Shown here in pieces: positions 35,158 to 47,086 of a stretch of DNA of 64,000 nucleotides. The translations under genes and the position numbers were made by a program. How positions within the stretch are numbered: position 1 is the first letter of the stretch; each line of letters begins with the position of its first letter. The stretch is taken from NCBI GenBank assembly GCA_030248215.1, contig JASANG010001181.1, forward strand, positions 1 to 64,000, given 5' to 3'. The notes under the pieces are model-generated. The model was not told the DNA's origin. It did no database searches and was given only the letters and a program-made list of their open reading frames with translations. The DNA is from Enoplolaimus lenunculus (lineage: Eukaryota > Nematoda > Enoplea > Enoplida > Thoracostomopsidae).

Positions 35158-38100
35158 TCATTCAGTCGGTCCTGTCTCTTCTTCTCCCCAACAGTCAGAA
35201 CAGTCTGCTTCTAACGATGGTATATTTGATGGCGAGTATGCGATTTGAATCTGAAAACAAATTCAAATTTTTGGCAATTTTTACTTGTATCAGCACACGC
35301 ATCGGGGAGTAAGAAGATTTATTGCATTTTTTTCACCAGTCAATGAGAAAGCAGCTGCAATAAATTCGTTATTCACACATGTGAACTAAATTCCTAGCTA
35401 TAATTTTTAATTGCAGCTGCAAGTTCTCGCAGCAAAAACTTGTACGTGTGAATATTTCTTAATATTTCTGAAAATTAAGGGATTGCAACAGCGTAAGGTG
35501 GTTAAGCCTTAGACTATTTTTTGCTGCGGCTTATGCATAAGCTCATTCTTAAGGCAGGCTGAAGCTTACAAATTTTCTTATATTAATTACTGTTACGGCC
35601 CTGTTCTATACATTGGCCTAGGCGTTAAACCCAGTACCGCTTTTCCCCCTGAAACGTTTGTTTCCTAAAGTGTTAGATTTTAGAAAATACCATTTCAACC
35701 CGGCGATAGGTGCTACACACATTCGAGAATCATGAGCACAAACAATATGTTAGCAACAGTTTCAACCACTTACTCGGTTCTTGGGTTCGTAGTATTCGTA
35801 GACGGAAATCTGGGACGGTTTCTGTTCGCTGACTTGAAACACTTTCTGACTTGTAATATCCAAACAAATTGGCGACTGTCCAATCTATAAAAAATAATAA
35901 TAAATACGGCAAATGTTTGGGCTGAAGTTTAATAATAATTTAAGCATAATCATGCAGTCGCAACGCCACTCCCTCAGCCATTGACAAAAATTTTTTTTGC
36001 AAAACTAAAATCTTTTCTCTTTATAGCTCCGTAGTTGGGACTCTAAACACGTCAGGGCCGCAACTACTCGAGGAAGCAGGAGAAACGGGCCGGAACGTCT
36101 TCGTCCGCAGCGGCCCAAAATGTTTTTCTTAACAATTAAAAATAATTCTGTTATAAAAATCTCTCGAAAAATGTATGTTTTCACTACCGATTCCCATAAT
36201 TCAGTTGCGGGGGCTGCAAAACTTACCGAAGTGAGATAAATCGACGCGAATGTTCCTGATTTGCTCGTTTCAACCCGTTGGAGACCAGGTTGATCGGTGA
36301 GTTGGTTCAATTTGTCTTCGTCGATTTCGAACCCAGACGGCGCCTCGGCTTCAATCACTGCCATGTTGGTTTTGCCCGGTAGATTGTAGCTGAAATTACA
36401 ACAACATGCGGTTAAATTCAATGGAAGCTCTTGTTTAATTTCTGTTTGCAAAAAGAAGTAGTAGATCTGTGCCCGTATTCTCAAATGCGTGTAGCATCTG
36501 TACCACTGATCGTTAGCCGGATTATTTCCGGATACCTAAAACCTAAATTTTTAAAGTTAGTCAAGGCTCAAATTTCTACCGGTGCACCGGTTGCGAGTCC
36601 ACACTTTTGTTTCAAAAATGATTTTTTAACTTATATACATTTCCTCCCAGTTGAGAATTAGGAGGAAACTTTAGGTTGTTCTAAACAGCCTGTTAAAAGA
36701 GTATATTTTATACCGTCAATCCAGGAATTTCGAGAGTATATATCTAAACGAAATGGCAACGCTTTCGCTTAAAAGCAATCGAAGCAATACCAAAACCCGA
36801 GACTCTGTTAAGTGAATTCGTTTAACCGGCAACCTACTGTGGTAACCTGGTGCGTGATGGACGTACAGGTTAGCAAAGTTTTGCCGGCCGTCCTTTACTT
36901 AACAGTTAAGTAGAAATTTTGACATGGTATACACAAATTATTGTTTATAAAATTGCATCACATTTCTCAAATAGTGAAACTTGACGTTTGGAACACATAC
37001 TTGCAACATAATTCAACAACAACTTCTCGATTATCTGGGCTTTGTAGCACGGCGTGGCTACAGTTGAATGGTTTGTCGTCAGCCAATTTGTATACGTTAT
37101 AGTGCCATGATACTTGAGCAAATGCGACTCCACTCCCCGAAGCGGTCAGCGTTACGGGTTCAGCAAGGCCTCCGGATAGCTTAATAATACAAATACAAGC
37201 TGATGTGAAAGTATTGTGGGAATAGTTGCAAGCGTAAATACTGGAAATGATCCGAGATATGAAAGTGCAAGAGGGCTGGATGGTACAAACACCGGTTGTA
37301 ACGTTTCAACCGTTGGAATAGCAACTTGCAGACCTTACAATTCAGTTGCGTGGGAGAAATCAGAAAAGCGGCCAAGACCCTAAGCCTACGCCAACGCCTA
37401 AGAACAGACCTAAACGTAAGCCTATATATAAGGCCTAAACCAACCCAGCTTTTGTTCACGGCTTGTTCTACAGATCGACATGGAATTTCACAATCACCAG
37501 ACCCTTAACCAGCTCACATTGCTTGGTGTTCAAATTGTCTTTGAAGTGGCGTACAATGATTTCAGATGGCATACAAACGAGATTGAAACTGTTCCAGAAA
37601 ATGGATATTTTTTCTACGTGCGGATTGATTACCTGCAGCTGTCCAAGAACATTTTTGTTTTCATCGTTAATTTTCAATATTGACGAGCTTGAGCCTTGGG
37701 TTACTTCCAATTCTATGTCCACGTTTGGTTCATACGTTAACTGAGCGTATGATCCAAGAGCTGTTGTGCCCATAACGGTATCCTGAAAAATGTTTTAAAT
37801 TTTGCAGTATACAAAACAACAACATTCCTATATCTATGCATATTCAACAATAACTTGCGTATAACATGTAACTTTTCTAGTTGCGACCTTAGTGGCTGGG
37901 TCGTCTGTACCACATAGACCAGTTGCTGCACCGTACATGGCACAAGGCCCCTTTTGCCTAACACATTTGCAATACCGTACCACTGAAAAAAGTTAACTGG
38001 TATTACGGTGTAGTTGTGTCTCAGTGTTGCTTAACCTGAAGTGTTTTTTGGCTTCAGTCACTTACCTTTAATAGAAAGTTAGCTGGCAATACAATAGTTA

Positions 38101-41100
38101 CTTCATAACTTGTAATTTTTAGAAGATAACTGATTGGTTGCTGAAGTCAAAAAGGCGTCAGTAAAATGTACCCCCACAGACGCGTCAAAATGTTGTCTCT
38201 CAAATATTACCCAGGATACGTATGTTACAGTAGATGTTGCAATAAAATTATACATTTTTGTGTTAAATAAATTTTCAACTGACAACAAAAACTATGTACG
38301 TTGCCTTCGCGTTTTTTAATAACTCCTTGCTTCGCCAAAATTGCTTAAACTGAGAATCGCCAACGTTGGACTGGCACTCAAATTGCGCTGGCATTTTGCA
38401 AGGTAACGGCCCGATGGTGACTATAAAAACTTCACACAACCAATACTTTTCAATTGAGTGGCCCAAATTTCAACTGGCCAACAGGTCAACGAGGATAGAC
38501 TCCGTAGGAACTAAATGAAAAGGATTGATGAGCTAAAGCGGAACCATTTTTGGAGCTATTGAGCAACCTGTTCAAGAGTTATGAACGTTTAAGATGTACA
38601 ACGAACAAACCTGATGATAGAGCTTACTTATATCTTACGAATCTGTGAACGATACTTTCTGTTCAAATCTATGCATGTTTTCACTATAATTTCATGGACC
38701 ATAACTTTAGAACCGCTGGCTATGCAGCCATAAAAGTGGCACCGTTGAACTTAGCTTGTCGAAATTTATAGAATGTATCACTTTTTTATCAATTTCCGGA
38801 GGGTCCAGATTCCGCACCTTCGCGGCAACGGGCATTTAGCAGATGTAGGCCAGAGCAAAACTGCTTCTTACCTGTGTGCTCGAGTATCCACCAAGCGAAT
38901 TGCGTTTCGACATTAACCATCGAACAATATCAAACGCATCCAATAGATCCCCGCGTTCTAACAGAGTCAACACGGCGTACGATGACATCTCGACATCAAC
39001 CGGTCGCGGTTGATGGTACCACCACGAAGGACGGTTCGGTCTCGGAGTCTCGTCGCCGACGGTGTCCTCCCAGTGTCGCATTCCGTCTGAAATTATCATG
39101 AGCATAACCAAAGTAGTATAGCATATCATTTCGGAAGAGTGTAACTTAAAGAAAGAATTTTGCGGGCAGCGTTTACAGTCAAGTAACAAGTTAGTGTCCG
39201 TTTTTGTCATCCATCATGAAATGTCCTTATGTAATTTCCTACCCCCAGGCATCGGCTTATGCTTACGCTTATGCATACGCATAAGCTCATACCAAGGCTT
39301 AGGTTTCAGAAAAGGCTTTCATAACCCTAAGCCTACACCTTTGCCAAAGCTACTACCTAATGCTAAGCCTAAACTTAAAGCCCACTACTCTGTTGCTGTC
39401 CTGTCACAAAAGTAACAATTACTTGCCCCACCAAAGAATTTTAGCTTCTAACGAGGAGTTAAAATGTTGAAGTAAGCCTATTCCAGAAAATTCTTAATTT
39501 AAGACGCTTTGATTAGCGCTATTCTAGGCGTGAGGCACCAACGGCAAAAAATGTTATTAACAAATTGCTATGCGGTGGATGCAATGCAACACTAATTTGC
39601 GTACGGCGCTGCATGAAATTGATAACCTATCAAATAATCTAGCGAACCCCTTCTAACTTACGTTCAGTGATTGCAAGCTCGTTCAACATATCAAACGCTT
39701 GTTGCTTCTTTGGACTGTTCGCCAATTGTAGTGCGTATGCAGTCACTGCAAGTGCGTACGGTTTGTCGGCGATTTGAACAAGGGAGTCTTCGAGGAACTT
39801 CACCGCTTGTGGATTCGACTCCTATAAGCCGGGCAAACATATACTAAAGTCTGAAATCTGGCCAAGTGATACGAAGGTAATTGCAGAAAGGACACAAAAC
39901 GATTTTAGAAAGGCGGCAAATAAAATTATAGCAATAAGTAGCGAAACGTAAACTTTTTGTTCACACGGACAAGCGAACAGGTAGCACAACTCGTTTGTTT
40001 AAGCCCTGCCAAAAATAAATGTTGATTGACAAAATTGATAAAGGTTTTGTATTTTTGGCCCTAGGGTAGCACTATACTTTACGTGCGGCGCCGGCCGTCA
40101 CCATATGGTATCGTACGTGAGTAATTCACGTACTACACCGGAAGGTGACGTACGGTGATACGCGGCACCCGACGTCACCGGACAGCGCCGTACGAGAAAG
40201 TTACGGTAGCGAACGGTAACGGACAGTGGCGGACGACGCCGGACGTCATTAAAACTACAGCGCCATCGTTTATCTGAACGGTAAGCCCAGCATAAGCGGT
40301 AAAGGGTTGGCTAAAAATCGATCCAACAGGTCTGTAGTGAGAACGCAAATAATGGACGATTTTACATTTTTAAAAAATGTTTTTCACAATTCAAAAGCAA
40401 ACAGATAAACAACGAACTAGCGCGTAACTTACGTTATTCTTCAGTAACGCCGTCAAAACGTACGCAGTCATTGGAACACCACCTTCGCTGGCACCGCCCT
40501 GAAATCAAATTTGGCACCCCGATATTACATTTGCCAAAAACGAAAACGTGAACCGAATATGTATACTTTTATGTCGTATTTAGTACACAACGCCTCCAGC
40601 AAAATTTTTTTCTACCAATAAGTAAATGTTAACTGACACAGATGGACTCACAGATGTATCGTACTATGTTTTCAAACCAAAATCTCAACTGCGGTCAGTG
40701 TGCGAATCAAAAAATTGCTGATTGGAGAGGGCGCGCGATATATAATATAAGTGACAAAAGTTCGCAAGCGAAGCGAGCGAGAAGCCAAATGCAAATTTAG
40801 TATTAAGTCTACGATCATGTAAATAATGAACGGTTAAATACCGCTTACCTGCAAATAAACGTTATGAACTTCGCCACGTTCTCGGAAGACACCATTTTCG
40901 TCTTGTTGCGCTTTCAAGTACCCAATAGCATCGCGAACAACACCAGGATCGATCTCGATGAACGGTTTTGCATCAGCAAACGAACGAACAACGAATGCAG
41001 TCAACCAAGTCGATCCATGGTCGTCTGAGTCGCCAAACGCCGAAAACGAACTGTCATCGCGTTTGTAGTTCAGTTGGCGTTGATAACCTGAAGAATATAC

Positions 41101-44100
41101 TGCAGTTTTTTATACACTCTCTTTGGTATATTCTGAACTGCGTATAGCATCTATAGCTAATTGGCGGCGGCGAAACTCAACACATTCATATGAGTAACGC
41201 TAATCAAATGCAAATCATGACTTAAATTTAGGATTGCGCCATTCTCTGGTTCGAAAGTTACAAGTCCTATCACCAACTGGCAATAGGTGCTGTACACATT
41301 TGAAAATATGGGTATTTGACGCAAGTCTTAATTATTTTCAGCCAAAAGTCAACTCAAGTCATGTTTCTGCAACACAATCATTGCAAATCAGACGCAACTG
41401 TAAACAATTTCGGTTACGATATTTATAGCATCTGTTTATGTCCTGCCGATATAGAAAACGAAATCAATTTGTATTACGCCGATGGGGCCCTTCAAACGTC
41501 TTTTCAGTGTGTCGCTGATAAATGATGCATAACTTTGTAGCATAGCTCGGTTACCCCTCCAATCTCTGCCCACATACCTGCTCGCATATACTCAACGGTT
41601 TTGTCAATGAGTTCTTCGTGGACATCTCTCCCACCGGTTGCTTCCAAATACCGTCGCGCGACAATATTTGGAACAAAATTGACCATATTTTGTTCGCCAC
41701 AGCCATACGGCATTCGAACTAAGCGTTCTAGGTTGGTCAGTAACGGGCCGAGTAAATCGCCTGAAATATTAAAAATATTAGGTGAACCGATGGTTAGCAA
41801 TCATGAACCTAATAGCATGCTGATCAGCAGGCTGGTGTAACGATAAAAATTGTCCAACCTAAAAATTATTAAAAAGCATACACCCCCGAGCACTATGTAC
41901 CAATTAAGACTGTGCCCACGGACAGTTTTTAACGGTAAAACTTGTCCATCCGGGCACTTTTTACCGGTAAAAGCTGTCCGCCTTTACAACTTTTATCAAT
42001 GAATTGTATCCCCTCTGAATAAACTTTGCCCCCTCGCTAACAAACACGAGTAATCGTAGGTCGGGGTAAAAAACATTTAAGATGATGTATTTGATTAATT
42101 ATTAAATTACAACTTAAATGTATTTCCTGTAGAAAATTCCATATTTCAAAGTTTTGTGAGAGCGTTTTGACTCGGCAAACCCCTTTATTGGACTGGGAAA
42201 GCCAAGCAAGGAACTGCGAGTGTGAAGGTTGTATTTTACCAGAATACGAAAAGCGACTGAACGCGATGCACACGCTGCTCTTTTGCTTAGCTTCCCAATA
42301 TCCCCGGCCACCCACTGAAGAAGGCCGTCACAACATTTCAAAATACGAAATCATTACAGCAAACACTTATTGCATTTCAATAATTACGTAGTCTGAAAGT
42401 CATGAAGTCCACTTCGTCCACAATTATAATGCCAAGTTTGGGGAGACGGAAAATTAATTAAGAAGGACCAAGCAGACAGCATTTTCCAGTAAATATTGTC
42501 CGGGGGAGGCAGTTTTTATTGAAAAAAAACTACACGAGGGACTATTATATTTGGGGGAAGTTTTACCGTGATAGGAGCCAAGCCAACATATTAGATCAAA
42601 CAAAAATTATTTCAGGCCGCGCATTTAAGGGTTTCGCTGTATATAGAAACCATTTTAGAACTTTTCCAGAGGAACAATAATTTTGCCCCCCCCCCCGTCT
42701 GTCTACGGGCACTGTTGCTATGCAAAGATACAAAAGACAGTTTGCCGTGAACACATTGGTTTTAGCTGCGATAGTAGAACGCTTTCTTCCGTCAGAGGTC
42801 GTCTGTCTTTGTTCCGCACACCATCTGACTGGCTTGTAGCCAAAAAGGGACGGCCAGGGTACCTTAGGCCCCGTAGAAAAATTTTGCACCCCTAGAAAAT
42901 TTTCAACTTCGTTTCACAGTCAACGAAAACCCTTGAATGCCCCTCCTGAAGAATTTTTTAGAAGCCCGCCCTAGCAAAGTGAGCTGGCTATAGGCCTGCC
43001 CTGTCGCCAAATAAAACCAGAAATCATTAATTTCACATCAGGAGAACTAACCAATTGTAGACACTTTGCTACGTTCGGAACCAGGAACAATATTTGACGC
43101 GGCTTCTGAAGGGGGACTCATGTCAACGGTTGCAGTAAACGGCTTTACAGGTGCGTCATCCGACATATCAACATAAAGCGGTTCGTTAAAGTATACTCGG
43201 ACGCCTTCTGGCTGAAACCAAACAATGAAAAAATAAATCTTAAACGATTTTCAATACCAAATTGAGAAAAGCGAAATTTGGACCATTAATAAAATTTTCC
43301 GAACAGATGGTAACTAATGACTCGTCACTGTCTTCCCTCTCCCTGGATCTACACCTGGCTCATGTATTTTAATTTGATAACTCAACTTGATGGATAGCTA
43401 GAAACCAGTTTAGCAAATACAGTACAAAAAAGCTAGTGCTTACATTTTCCCATCTTTCCACGAGTCGAAAAGTTCCTAGGAACCCCATTTAAAGAGAAGT
43501 ATGACATCTCAACACCCTGGCTACAACCCTTGTCAATGAGCGACCGGAAGTCCGGATTCGGGTTAATGTCCGTCAAAACACCCACACCGAATAGTCACAT
43601 GGTGATTACTGGTTATATGATACGAAGTTCACAAAACTGCTTTTATACAAGTGAGCGTTTTAACATTTTTTCAAGCTCGGAAATTCCAGCAGTTGCGGAC
43701 TTCAGAAATCGCAAGAAGTAGGACAACGTGAAAAATGTGCTGATTTTCAAAGCCCGCCTCGCCATTCAATGGTCCGAAAGATACAATACCTATCACCAAC
43801 TGCTGATAGATGCTACACATTTGAAAATTCAGACACAGGTTGCATAAGTTTTCAAAAAAACACCATCCAAAAACCGACTTACTTCGACAAGCAACTTGCG
43901 TTCGACAGCGTCGGCCGCAGAATCACCAATCGCTTTAACCAGAAGTTTGATTTGTCCATTTGTCGTAGGACGAATAGGAAATCGAACACTGTCAGAGCCG
44001 CCGGCGGGAATCTGAAATTTAAAGCAACCGCTGACAGGACTACAATTCGAGAGGGTATGATTTTTGAGACTTGAGTCAGTATCTTTAGTAGAATGCCGTT

Positions 44101-45857
44101 TTAAACGTGTTTTTTGTCAGTCCAATATATATACAACAATAGCAGCTATCATCAGTAACACTTTGCGAGTATCCCTTCGACGAGTGCCCCAGTATGAAAG
44201 TACCGAGGCGCAAACAACAACACTAATGAGAATTTACCCGTACCCACAAAGTTAGGTCTCCCCTTCGTCAAACGATTACTGGTTTAGATCCTTCAGGTCA
44301 TGTACACTTCCTCCAACTTTAAGGTTGAACCTTAGGCTTAAGCAAAGGCTTGCGATGGCTTCTTAAACCAAAACATAAAGTCTAAGCCTAAGCGTAAATG
44401 TGGCTCAAAGCGTACGACTTGAAGCTTCTAACGACTATTTGATGACTATATAAAACGTACTGTGATCTTTCGAACATTGTTTCCGGCTCCGCTGTTATCA
44501 CCTTTTGTGCCAGATTTTTTCACAAATTCAAAACCCGAATTTTCGTTGCGTTCCAGTGTTACCGTAACCTGAAAAACGCAGTGTAATGAACGAAAAGACA
44601 TGCCCATGTATAGAACTACAGGGATCCCGAACAAAATCTTAACACTAAGCGTGAATCAACGCGTAATACGATTACGTCTAAGCTTAAACCTAAATCTAAG
44701 CATAAGCAGCCTATGCAACAGTCTAAGCCCTTAGCAAAAGCATAAGTCACTTGAGCTTAAGTCTAAACATAATGCCTAGGAATTTGTTAGCATTTTGTTC
44801 TCAACATAGCGCAAAGACATGTCCCGCTGATCATAAATTTGGAATCTGGCCAAAATAACACAAGAACTATCAGAAAACATCTCCAGGATTGGTCTTGTAG
44901 TACGGTTTACGGGTTTTTTATAAACAAAGATATGCTAATGAGGTGCCCACGATGAACGCCGGACTGACATTAATATAGTCAAAAAGCAATGACGCCTCCA
45001 AACAGTATTTACGGATGCCTTAACAAAAAGTACCGACCCGCAAATGTACAGGGTTGAAAATTTTGACCCATGTAAAAATCAGCGGCTGAACGCTTTTTAT
45101 GCGAGACTGCAATAGAGTAAGCTCAAGCTTTAGACTAATTTTTTGTTTAGGCTTAGGCTTACGTATTAGCTCATTCTTACGTCTAGGCTTTTGTTTAGGT
45201 TTAGAAATATGCCTATACTACTGTTACGGCACTGTTCTATATATATTGGTCCAATTTTTCAACAATAACTAACAATAATCGTGACTTACCTGCTGTTCAG
45301 TCTCGCCATAATTGAACACAATCGCCTGTAACGCCATCACTTCGCCTTGTTTAATTGAATAAGGCAGGTTCAGTGTGACCGAGAACGGCCGAAATACTCG
45401 AAGCTGAAACAAGTAATTAAACATGTACAAGTTTATGCAGCACTCGACTGCTGGTGTAAAATAGTAATTAAAGTTAGGCTGCGAATCAGTTCTGAAGGCG
45501 TTTGAAAGAACACGAATTAAGCTCTTGTCCTTATTACCCAACAGGCTTAGGCATAGGCTCATACATTTTACAACACATTTAAAGTTAATGCTATAGCTCA
45601 GGATGGGGCTTAGGATTAAGTTTAGGAACCGGATTATCTTGGCATAATCCTCATTAATGCTTTAGTTCAGGATGGGGCTTAGGATTAAGTTTAGGAACCG
45701 GATTATCTTGGCATAATCCTCATTTGTTGTACCACTTACTTCAGCAGATTGGGGCGCAATTCCAAGACCAGTTTCTTCATTGACAGCAAACGCCGATGCA
45801 ATCCATGTCGTTAACGTATCAGGCACGGTTGTTTTGTACACTAATTCGCCATTTTCG
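35158..45857 (-). CDS. Thioester protein (TEP/CD109/A2M family), constitutive 3' part
   Basis: Fifteen exons, 5' to 3': 45857-45740, 45403-45290, 44568-44461, 44011-43883, 43211-43052, 41760-41578, 41087-40849, 40498-40433, 39821-39662, 39086-38872, 37782-37633, 37179-37001, 36389-36227, 35884-35774 and 35250-35158. All phases agree and encode 728 residues to TGA. Domains: MG7 (VPDTLTTWIASAFAV, GLGIAP), CUB parts, thioester domain (RMPYGCGEQNM, then SFSAFGDSDDHGSTWLTAF), and the C-terminal receptor-binding MG8 domain (GSGVAFAQVSWHYNV, SGFEID, SVYEYYEP) ending in CSDC. Such secreted or GPI-anchored proteins bind targets covalently through the Cys-Gln thioester, or trap proteases that cut their bait; they serve in innate immunity. 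The thioester is intact. The 37179 exon uses an AAG acceptor, supported by family alignment. The N-terminal MG1-MG6 exons lie beyond the right edge. Confidence 0.93.
35495..35618 (-). mobile_element. hAT-like MITE fragment (copy 6, inverted)
   Basis: One intact end, CATTGGCC preceded by ACGGCCCTGTTCTATA, and a degenerate core with the inverse of the AAAAAATAGTCTAAGGC block. The left end is lost. It lies in the intron between the last two TEP exons. Confidence 0.65.
38484..38817. mobile_element. Long-inverted-repeat element in a TEP intron
   Basis: The right arm (GGACCATAACTTTAGAACC, TGCAGCCATAAAAGTGGCACC, GTCGAAATTTATAGAATG, GAGGGTCCAGATTCCG) matches the family described at 16096-16497, with a more diverged inverse left arm. 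It ends about 55 bp short of a TEP exon (38872-39086). Confidence 0.6.
40080..40260. repeat. CpG-rich patch in a TEP intron
   Basis: A sharply GC- and CpG-rich segment in AT-rich surroundings, with repeated GACGTCA, CGCCGGAC and TACGGT motifs and ends that pair (GCGGCGCCGGCCGTCACC against GGACGACGCCGGACGTCA inverted). Related GC-rich sequence is in the element at 30265-30560. Probably a MITE. Confidence 0.5.
41578..41760 (-). CDS. Thioester-site exon of the TEP gene
   Basis: This 183-bp exon carries GCGEQ, in which the Cys thiol and Gln side chain form the internal thioester. It is framed by a TTTCAG acceptor and a GTATGT donor and starts and ends in phase 1. The context LVRMPYGCGEQNMVNFVPNI is the classic family block, with Met after GCGEQN as usual. 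Nothing in it suggests loss of function. Confidence 0.95.
45065..45252 (-). mobile_element. hAT-like MITE with telomere-like core (copy 7, inverted)
   Basis: Ends GACCCATGTAAAAATCAGCG and the inverse of GGACCAATATATATAGAACA. On the + strand the core reads TTTAGGCTTAGGCTTACG and TCTAGGCTTTTGTTTAGG. It lies just downstream of a TEP exon (45290-45403). Confidence 0.7.
45585..45722. repeat. 69-bp tandem duplication
   Basis: Two 69-bp units (45585-45653 and 45654-45722) differ at only a few bases near their starts. Each contains GGATGGGGCTTAGGATTAAG and ATTATCTTGGCATAATCC. The second unit ends about 17 bp from the splice donor of the exon at 45740-45857, so the duplication sits at the start of that intron. 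Confidence 0.9.
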
Positions 45858-46610
45858 CTAAAACATAAACTTAGAAAGTCAATGCATTCAATACCATGAG
45901 TCCAGTTGTATCATTTTAGGGTTAGACCGAAATGTTACGGTCATTTTGATGTTCAAAACTCATTTAACCTACTGTCGCATCCTCAGAGTTTGAATTTTCT
46001 AAGTGCGTTATTGACTGCGAATGGTTATTTTATTGATATAAACATGGCCTAAAATGGGCAAAGGCATAGCCTGGATGGATTAGATTTTGAAAGGATTTAT
46101 AAAAATTTAGATAATTAATGTTTCAATATAAAACAATTAAAAACTTGATATTCCCGAAAAAATGGAAATAAATCCTTGATAATATCCACCACCGTGGCCC
46201 TGATTAGTAGCAAAGCATGCAGGCAAATGCAGTGTTAGTACAAACCAAAAACTAAATCAAGTGATAAATCTTCCAAAAATTATAATTTAAAGTTGGTTAA
46301 GTAAGTATGAAGCCATTTAATTTCGATTGTATTTACCCTTATAAATCTAAAGTCATTTCGTAAGATTTGACAGCGCCACCGTTATAGGATACTTAATACC
46401 CCCAAAGTATTGGTCCTATATCATCCCACCAGTTCTTAATCTTTTCCCACATTTCAAAATTATTGCATATATTGGCGACTTGTCTATACAGATCGTTTCA
46501 ACTTTATATTTTTAAAAAATTTAAGAACCTCAAAACCTCGTATTTTTGACTGAGAGTGCATTTCAAACGTGAAACGTGAGACTACAAGCGTGCCAGCAAA
46601 GAATCTATGA

Positions 46611-46793
46611 CAATGCGTCGACCGACGACTTGTCGCCCAACAGTGTCCTGATGTCTATGAATTAATCAAAGCATAATTCTAGCGTAATCGTAAGCCTAAG
46701 CATAGTGATGGGTAACGGCTTGTTGAGTCGATGAAATTTCGGATCAAAAGGAGTTAGTCGACGAGTTGACGGGCGCCGAAGTGTCGTGATACC
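46611..46793 (+). mobile_element. ACGACAACTTGTCG-type MITE (copy 1)
   Basis: The left end has GACGACTTGTCGCCCAACAG, the right end GAGTTGACGGGCGCC followed by GTGTCGTGATACC. The middle has GTAAGCCTAAGCATAGTGATG. Other copies lie at about 49680-49790, 52550-52680 (inverted), 55105-55232, 55446-55643 and 58716-58903; I noticed none outside the bait-exon array. This copy is about 110 bp downstream of exon A in gene orientation. Confidence 0.65.
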
Positions 46794-46899
46794 GCCAGCA
46801 AAGATAGCTTGACATAAACATTTTTATAGCGGCGTAAATAACCGTAACCTTCTTAGGACCCTCAAATTAAATCCCTTTTTAAATGATGAACGAACTAAC

Positions 46900-47086
46900 C
46901 TCAACTCGTCGTTTTGAAGCCAAATCCAAGTTTCCGGAAATTCAGTTCGGATTTTAGCAACCCTGCTGCTGCTAATGGGACCAACTTTAGTTTTTGCTTT
47001 CCGATTCGCCGCAGCGCCCAACCCAACTGGTGCCAACTCAGCGCGAGCATTATCGAAGTCAGCTTCAAAGTAGTCGATGACACCCG
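46900..47086 (-). CDS. Alternative bait exon A of the TEP gene
   Basis: Acceptor CTTTTGCAG, donor AG|GTTAGT. The exon supplies 2 bases, 61 codons and 2 bases, so it joins the constitutive exon at 45857 in frame. The first part (VIDYFEADFDNARAELAP, then GLGAAANRKAKTKVG) is private to this copy and mixes acidic and basic residues. The last part (KIRTEFPETWIWLQ) is the shared start of MG7. It is the copy nearest the constitutive exons. As bait it would offer Lys/Arg cleavage sites. Presumed to be used instead of, not with, the other five. Confidence 0.88.

Noticed and set aside
37141-37220. CAG at about 37198 as acceptor of the TEP exon ending at 37001
   Set aside because: It would be out of phase with the preceding exon. 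The AAG at 37180 keeps the frame and aligns with the family's LQ...GSG block.
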